A DNA stretch of 8,656 nucleotides. Origin: Acidobacteriaceae bacterium. GTDB taxonomy: Bacteria; Acidobacteriota; Terriglobia; Terriglobales; Acidobacteriaceae. Both the position numbers and the translations under genes were made by a program. The DNA is taken from positions 1 to 8,656 of the forward strand of contig JASHUF010000174.1 in NCBI GenBank assembly GCA_030040175.1, read 5' to 3'. The notes beneath the pieces are model-generated. The model saw nothing but the letters and a program-made list of their open reading frames with translations, was not told the origin of the DNA and searched no databases. Position 1 is the first letter of the stretch, and every line of letters begins with the position of its first letter. Below are positions 5,139 through 8,656 of this stretch, in pieces.

Positions 5139-6041
5139 TCAGCGCACGGGGACGGAGACTGCGCGCGGCCGGCCGGCGCCCATGAGGACGAGCGAGCGCT
5201 GGGCAAAGGGCGAATAAACGAGCAGCGCCATGCACGCGAGCGCGACACCGAAATCGATGTGGTGCAGAAGCAGAAAGGGCGAAAGGGACCAGAGCACGTC
5301 GAGGGGCAGGAGCAGCGGCCACAGGCGGAGAAGTTTCTCGCGCACCGCGGGGGCGCGGAAGAGCACGGCGCAGAAGGCGAAGGCGCGCACAGGAATGAGG
5401 ACGGCGGCGGTGACGATGAGAATTCTGAAGACCAGCGCGGCGCGGCGAAGGGGCGAGAGCAGGTCTTCGATTTCAGCGAGATTGCTGAGCGCGCCCAGAT
5501 AGAAGCCGAGATACATCAATTGCAGAAGCAGAAAGAGCGTCTGCACCACCGCGTGCGGCGTTTTGGGGAGATCCTCGGCCGTGGCGAGAATGCGGGTGCG
5601 CGCCTGGGCCGCGGTTTCGCGCGCGGCCTGCGATTCGGGCGGAGGAGCGGACTCGCCGGGAGTTGAGGATTCGCGGCCCGCGGCTGAGGGCGAGGATTCC
5701 CCGGCAAGGCACTCGACAGGAGCAACGAAGCGGTAGCCGCGGCGGGCGAGGGTTTCAATAAAGCGGGGACTCGCGGCCGTGTCCGAAAGGGCTTCGCGGA
5801 TGCGGTTGACGGCGGAGTGGACGCCGTGTTCGTAGTCGACGAAGGTACCGTCGGGCCAGAGCTCGCGAGAGATGTCCTCGCGGGTGAGCAGCTCGCCGGG
5901 GTGCGCAAGCAGGAGAAGCAGCACTTGCAGAGGCTGGGCGTTGAGCTTGACCCGAACTCCCTGCCGGCGCAGCTCTCCGGTGCGGGCGTCGACCTCAAAG
6001 ACGCCGAAGCGGTAGCGGCGGTGCGGGCCGGGCGGGGTCAT
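5139..6041 (-). CDS. Membrane-anchored winged-helix (OmpR/PhoB-type) regulator
   Basis: A 300-residue one-component regulator. Residues 10-108 form a Trans_reg_C (OmpR/PhoB-type) winged helix: YRFGVFEVDARTGELRRQG, LNAQPLQVLLLLLAHPGELLTREDI, then the recognition helix in HSAVNRIREALSD (75-87) and the wing FIETLARRGYRFVAPV (94-109). Residues 112-160 are a serine/proline/alanine-rich linker. Four hydrophobic segments follow at about 164-186, 201-228, 238-260 and 262-279, so the DNA-binding domain would be tethered to the inner membrane as in CadC/ToxR, but with a polytopic C-terminal region instead of a periplasmic sensor domain. AAGGA (6053-6049) seven bases ahead of the ATG fixes the start. 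Its targets and signal are unknown; the downstream YkgJ gene may share its transcript, and the START-like gene is divergent from it. Confidence 0.85.
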   Translation of the reverse strand: MTPPGPHRRYRFGVFEVDARTGELRRQGVRVKLNAQPLQVLLLLLAHPGELLTREDISRELWPDGTFVDYEHGVHSAVNRIREALSDTAASPRFIETLARRGYRFVAPVECLAGESSPSAAGRESSTPGESAPPPESQAARETAAQARTRILATAEDLPKTPHAVVQTLFLLLQLMYLGFYLGALSNLAEIEDLLSPLRRAALVFRILIVTAAVLIPVRAFAFCAVLFRAPAVREKLLRLWPLLLPLDVLWSLSPFLLLHHIDFGVALACMALLVYSPFAQRSLVLMGAGRPRAVSVPVR

Positions 6042-6048
6042 CGCTGGT

Positions 6049-6053
6049 TCCTT
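6049..6053 (-). promoter_or_regulatory. Ribosome binding site of the winged-helix membrane regulator
   Basis: AAGGA on the minus strand, seven bases before the ATG at 6041-6039. It is one of the few clear Shine-Dalgarno sequences in this window and decides the start of the regulator gene. Confidence 0.65.
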
Positions 6054-6232
6054 AAAGGCCAGTTTAGCTGAGGCTGCCTGCTCTCTGAGCGCCGATGCGC
6101 GGATGAGGAATGGCGTGAAGTCACTGAGGAGCCCGGGGTTGCGCGGTGAGAATCATGCGCGGCTCAGGTGAGGCGGCGTGCATTGTGCAAGGCCCGTCAT
6201 TGAGGAAAAGTTGTGGACGCAAGGCGGCAAGC

Positions 6233-7027
6233 ATGGAGCACGGGCGATTGGACAAAGTGAGCCGGGCGGCAGCCCTGGCGGCGATTCTTTCCCTGCTGAC
6301 GGTGGCGGCGGGCGCGGTTTGTGAGGAACCGGACCCCGTGGCTGTGGCGGGATTCGACGCCTATGTGCGCGGCGTAGAGGCGCGGCTCGACGCCGCGCAC
6401 GCGCGGCCGGAGACGTATCTCGAGCCGGTAGATTGGCAGCGCGTGCGCGCGGGACAACTGGTGATCCAACGATTGGCGCCGAAAGACGCGGCCGAAGTGC
6501 CGGGCGCGCTCATTCACGATTGGCGCGGGACGGCGTTTGCTCCCGGCGCGACGGCGGCCGAATTCGAGCGCGTGCTCCGGGACTTCGCCGCGTATCCCAA
6601 GGAATTCGCGCCGCAGGTCGTGAGCGCGCAGGCAGCCGCGCAGGATGCCGATCACGCGCTCGCGGTGCTGCGTGTGCGGCAGCAGCACGTGATTACCGTG
6701 GTGCTGGACACCGACTACGACGTCCGCTATGCGCGGCTCGACCAGAAGCACGGGGCCATTGCTTCGCGGAGCACGCGCGTGGAGGAGATGGGCGCCAACG
6801 GGCGCGCCCTGAGCGCGGCTGCGGAGCACGGCTTTCTCTGGCGCATAAACACGTACTGGAGCTACGAGGAGCGGGACGGCGGCGTGTACATGCAGATTGA
6901 GTCGCTCTCGCTGACGCGCTCGATTCCGACGGGGCTGGGATGGGCAGTGGGGCCGTTTGTGGAGAACGTGCCGCGGGAGTCGATCGAGTTTACGCTGCGC
7001 GCGGTGTGCGCGGCGCTGAAAAACTAG
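6233..7027 (+). CDS. Exported START-like (SRPBCC) domain protein
   Basis: A 264-residue protein. Residues 1-29 form a signal peptide (basic start to R11, then a hydrophobic core AAALAAILSLLTVAAGAV); C30 follows, but GAVC is a poor lipobox, so secretion by signal peptidase I is more likely. The body from about residue 98 resembles a START/polyketide-cyclase-like helix-grip fold: TAFAPGATAAEFERVLRDFAAYPKEFAP (101-127), then beta-rich segments HALAVLRVRQQHVITVVLDTDYDVRYARL, WRINTYWSYEERDGGVYMQIESLSLTRS (203-230), and a terminal helix VPRESIEFTLRAVCAALKN. This fold usually binds a hydrophobic ligand; the ligand here is unknown. I chose ATG 6233 because it opens directly on the signal peptide, with AAGGCGG nearby; the frame is open from 6146 but that extension would bury the signal sequence. 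It may be co-transcribed with the phosphatidyltransferase-like gene downstream. Confidence 0.72.
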   Translation: MEHGRLDKVSRAAALAAILSLLTVAAGAVCEEPDPVAVAGFDAYVRGVEARLDAAHARPETYLEPVDWQRVRAGQLVIQRLAPKDAAEVPGALIHDWRGTAFAPGATAAEFERVLRDFAAYPKEFAPQVVSAQAAAQDADHALAVLRVRQQHVITVVLDTDYDVRYARLDQKHGAIASRSTRVEEMGANGRALSAAAEHGFLWRINTYWSYEERDGGVYMQIESLSLTRSIPTGLGWAVGPFVENVPRESIEFTLRAVCAALKN

Positions 7028-7063
7028 CGGGTCAGCGAGGTAGCAAGTTAGCGGGTTAGCGGA
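7024..7063 (+). repeat. Tandem array of five degenerate 8-base units
   Basis: Units CTAGCGGG, TCAGCGAG, GTAGCAAG, TTAGCGGG and TTAGCGGA follow one another without gaps, consensus TTAGCGGG. The first unit contains the stop codon of the START-like gene and the array fills most of the 61-base spacer to the next gene. AGC is invariant at positions 3-5 of all five units. No palindromic structure is evident. Confidence 0.65.
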
Positions 7064-7076
7064 GTTTGGCGCGAAA

Positions 7077-7082
7077 GAGGAG
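7077..7082 (+). promoter_or_regulatory. Ribosome binding site of the phosphatidyltransferase-like gene
   Basis: GAGGAG ends directly before an ATG at 7083 and six bases before a second ATG at 7089. Normal spacing therefore favours the start at 7089. Confidence 0.65.
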
Positions 7083-7088
7083 ATGGTG

Positions 7089-7781
7089 ATGAGCGCAGGA
7101 GCGGCAACGGCGGAGGCGGGTTTCAAGACGGCGCGGCGGAAGCAACAGGCGCTGACAGCGGCAGCGGAGAAGCGCGCGCTCCACTGGATGGCGGAGCAAG
7201 CGCCCGGGTGGGTTACTTCGGACGGGCTCACGCTCATCGGATTCGCGGCGCAGATCGGCGTGGGCGCGTGCTATGCGCTGGCGCGATGGGACCGGCGCGC
7301 GCTGCTTGCGGGAATTTTTTTCCTGGCGTTGAACTGGCTGGGCGACAGCCTGGACGGCACGCTGGCGCGGGTGCGGCGGCAGGAGCGGCCGCGGTACGGA
7401 TTCTACGTCGATCACATGGTGGACATCTTCGGCGCAACAGCCCTCATGGGCGGGCTGGCATGGTCAGGGTTCCTGCACGGAGTCACCGCGGCGGCCATGC
7501 TGGTTGCGTTTCTGCTGCTCGCGGCCGAGAGCTACCTGGCGACGTACACGCTGGGCCGCTTCGAGCTTTCGCAGGGATGGTTTGGCCCGACGGAGTTGCG
7601 CATTCTGCTCGCCGTTGGAAATCTGGCGCTGCTGCGGAACCCGTATGCGCACCTCTTCGGGCATCGGCTCCTGCTCTTCGATGTGGGCGGAGGGATTGCC
7701 GCCGGGGCGATGTTTGCGATGGCAGTGAGCGTGGGGGTGCGGCATACGGCGGAGCTTTACCGCGAGGAGCCGCTCCGGTGA
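7089..7781 (+). CDS. CDP-alcohol phosphatidyltransferase family membrane enzyme
   Basis: A 230-residue inner-membrane protein of the CDP-OH_P_transf family, which moves a phosphatidyl or related phospho group from a CDP-linked donor onto an alcohol. The complete catalytic signature is present: D86, D89-G90, A93-R94, G104, D108 and D112 (DSLDGTLAR, then GFYVDHMVD). Hydrophobic segments lie at about 46-65, 71-88, 113-127, 131-148, 168-182 and 197-217, giving the six helices expected. The acceptor alcohol (glycerol phosphate, inositol phosphate, serine or another) cannot be read from the sequence, and the length and six-helix layout fit several subfamilies. The start at 7089 is set by GAGGAG six bases upstream. 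The preceding START-like gene is on the same strand 61 bases away, so a shared role in lipid handling is possible. Confidence 0.87.
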   Translation: MSAGAATAEAGFKTARRKQQALTAAAEKRALHWMAEQAPGWVTSDGLTLIGFAAQIGVGACYALARWDRRALLAGIFFLALNWLGDSLDGTLARVRRQERPRYGFYVDHMVDIFGATALMGGLAWSGFLHGVTAAAMLVAFLLLAAESYLATYTLGRFELSQGWFGPTELRILLAVGNLALLRNPYAHLFGHRLLLFDVGGGIAAGAMFAMAVSVGVRHTAELYREEPLR

Positions 7782-7785
7782 ATGC

Positions 7786-7804
7786 GCGCGCGGCCGGCCG
7801 GCGC
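7786..7804. repeat. 19-base GC-only repeat, copy also at 5161-5179
   Basis: The 19 bases at 7786-7804 recur exactly and in the same orientation at 5161-5179. The core CGGCCGGCCG (7791-7800) is self-complementary. The first copy lies inside the 3' end of the winged-helix regulator gene, the second between the convergent phosphatidyltransferase and AsmA-like genes. In DNA this GC-rich the match may be chance; a weak bidirectional terminator role for the second copy is possible but lacks a T-run. Confidence 0.3.
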
Positions 7805-7841
7805 AGGAAGGCGCACCCAAAATGCGTCCATTGCATACGGC

Positions 7842-8656
7842 TTACTGCGGCTGATCGGGACGCTGGGGCGAAGTAGTTTTCAGCCGATTGAAATCGACGG
7901 AGATTTGCGGGCTTTCCCGGGTGCCGTCGATGTGAATGGGGATCACGGTGCCGGCGCCGTCTTTCTTGAAGAAGCGGTCGACGGGTTTGGCCAGCAGGCC
8001 CTTCCAGCCGCCCAGCATCTGCGAAACCGTGGCCGTCATTTTGGCCGTGCCCGTGAAGTCGAGCCGGCCGCCTTCCACGCCGTACGCGCCGGCCATCGTA
8101 ATGTCGGCGCCGGGCATGGTGTAGGTGAGGTCGGGGAGGGTGATAACTCCGTTATCCATGGTGAAGCTGCCGGCCATGGTGGCGCGGATGCCGGCCGCGG
8201 CGGCGGCTTGCTGGGCTGCCTTGGGGTCGCCCTGGCCACGGAAGCTCAGATCGGCCATGCGCTCCTGAATCTTTGCGTTCGTGAACTGGGCCTCGGCGAG
8301 CGAAAAGCGGCCTTTGAGCCGGATGCGCTCGTGGACCGGCTCCTTGCCGGGAGGAATTTCGAGCGTGGTTTTCATGGTGAGTGCGCCGGTCATGAGCGGG
8401 ACGCCGTTCTTGCTGGTGAGGCGGAGAAAATCCTCCATGCGGCCATGGGGAATATCGACCAGGAGGGAGATCAAGTGGCCGCCGGAACTTCCCGCGGACT
8501 CGCCCGGGCGCGAAGGCGCGGGCAAGGCGCCTGCAGGCAGGCCGATCACTTCGCCCTGCGCGGTAAATTGCGAGCCGCCGAGCGTGGCCGCGACCGGCTC
8601 GAGCCAGGTGTCGCCGTTGGTGGCGTCCACAAGGGCATGAAACTCGGTGTGCAAAG
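7842..8656 (-). CDS. AsmA-like family protein, C-terminal part, cut by the window edge
   Basis: The frame is open to the right edge of the window, so about 271 C-terminal codons of a longer gene are seen; no true start lies here (the TTG at 8654 is an internal leucine). Repeating beta-type segments such as FHALVDATNG, GGSQFTAQGEVIG, IRLKGRFSLAEAQFTN, DLSFRGQG, GSFTMDNGVITLPDLTYTMPGADITMAGAYG and GRLDFTGTAKM match the AsmA-like C-terminal region. A segment close to the end (LLAKPVDRFFKKDGAGTVIPIHIDGT, then PQISVDF) is the usual closing motif. AsmA-like proteins are inner-membrane-anchored periplasmic beta-groove proteins linked to phospholipid transport between membranes. A small insert rich in proline, glycine and serine separates the first two segments. 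The gene converges on the phosphatidyltransferase-like gene with a 60-base gap. Confidence 0.83.
   Translation of the reverse strand, partial: LHTEFHALVDATNGDTWLEPVAATLGGSQFTAQGEVIGLPAGALPAPSRPGESAGSSGGHLISLLVDIPHGRMEDFLRLTSKNGVPLMTGALTMKTTLEIPPGKEPVHERIRLKGRFSLAEAQFTNAKIQERMADLSFRGQGDPKAAQQAAAAAGIRATMAGSFTMDNGVITLPDLTYTMPGADITMAGAYGVEGGRLDFTGTAKMTATVSQMLGGWKGLLAKPVDRFFKKDGAGTVIPIHIDGTRESPQISVDFNRLKTTSPQRPDQPQ

Noticed and set aside
5111..5248. Upstream extension of the YkgJ gene
   Set aside because: It would overlap the regulator gene and adds an Arg/Ser/Pro-rich segment matching nothing in the family; ATG 5110 fits the gene spacing.
6146..6232. Upstream extension of the START-like gene
   Set aside because: It would place 29 residues before a clear signal peptide, which is unlikely for an exported protein.
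6311..6322. Lipoprotein signal at Cys30 of the START-like protein
   Set aside because: The residues before the cysteine (GAV) do not fit the usual lipobox with leucine at -3 and Gly/Ala/Ser at -1.
6197..7237. 346-codon open frame on the minus strand
   Set aside because: It is arginine- and histidine-rich and spans two real plus-strand genes and the tandem repeat between them; no recognisable domain.

Overview
The window looks like chromosomal DNA of a high-GC Acidobacteriota (Terriglobia-type) bacterium. The grounds are a PadR regulator directly ahead of an ADOP-type permease (an acidobacterial hallmark), an OmpR-type winged-helix domain fused to membrane helices, an AsmA-like protein, and non-coding spacers filled with short degenerate word-like repeats. 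The species cannot be named from the sequence.

Layout. Bases 1-1070 (minus strand) hold a padR gene and the 5' part of an ADOP permease, read from one well-defined promoter whose -35/-10 spacer is a perfect inverted repeat, probably the PadR operator. Bases 1179-1820 (plus) hold a cytidylate-kinase-like protein, divergent from padR. Bases 1851-4183 (minus) hold alr (alanine racemase), then a Panacea/SocA-like (DUF4065) antitoxin candidate whose ATG overlaps the alr stop codon (ATGA), then a 120-codon partner gene, a candidate toxin. These last two genes, and the last 22 codons of alr, have a much lower GC content than everything around them, so they look like a transferred toxin-antitoxin cassette docked onto the 3' end of an essential-type gene. 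Bases 4196-4510 are a gene-free spacer with small hairpins that look like intergenic repeat debris.

Bases 4511-6041 (minus) hold a membrane-anchored winged-helix regulator followed 28 bases later by a YkgJ-type CxxCxxCC cysteine-cluster protein. Bases 6233-7781 (plus) hold an exported START-like protein, a tandem array of 8-base units starting at its stop codon, and a CDP-alcohol phosphatidyltransferase-like membrane enzyme. Bases 7842-8656 (minus) hold the C-terminal part of an AsmA-like protein that runs off the window.

The most noteworthy content is the PanAT-like pair translationally coupled to alr. The second is the compact PadR promoter/operator with a leader hairpin that can cover the only Shine-Dalgarno-like bases of padR. 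Most other genes are ordinary members of known families. No RNA genes, CRISPR arrays, complete insertion sequences or origins were seen.
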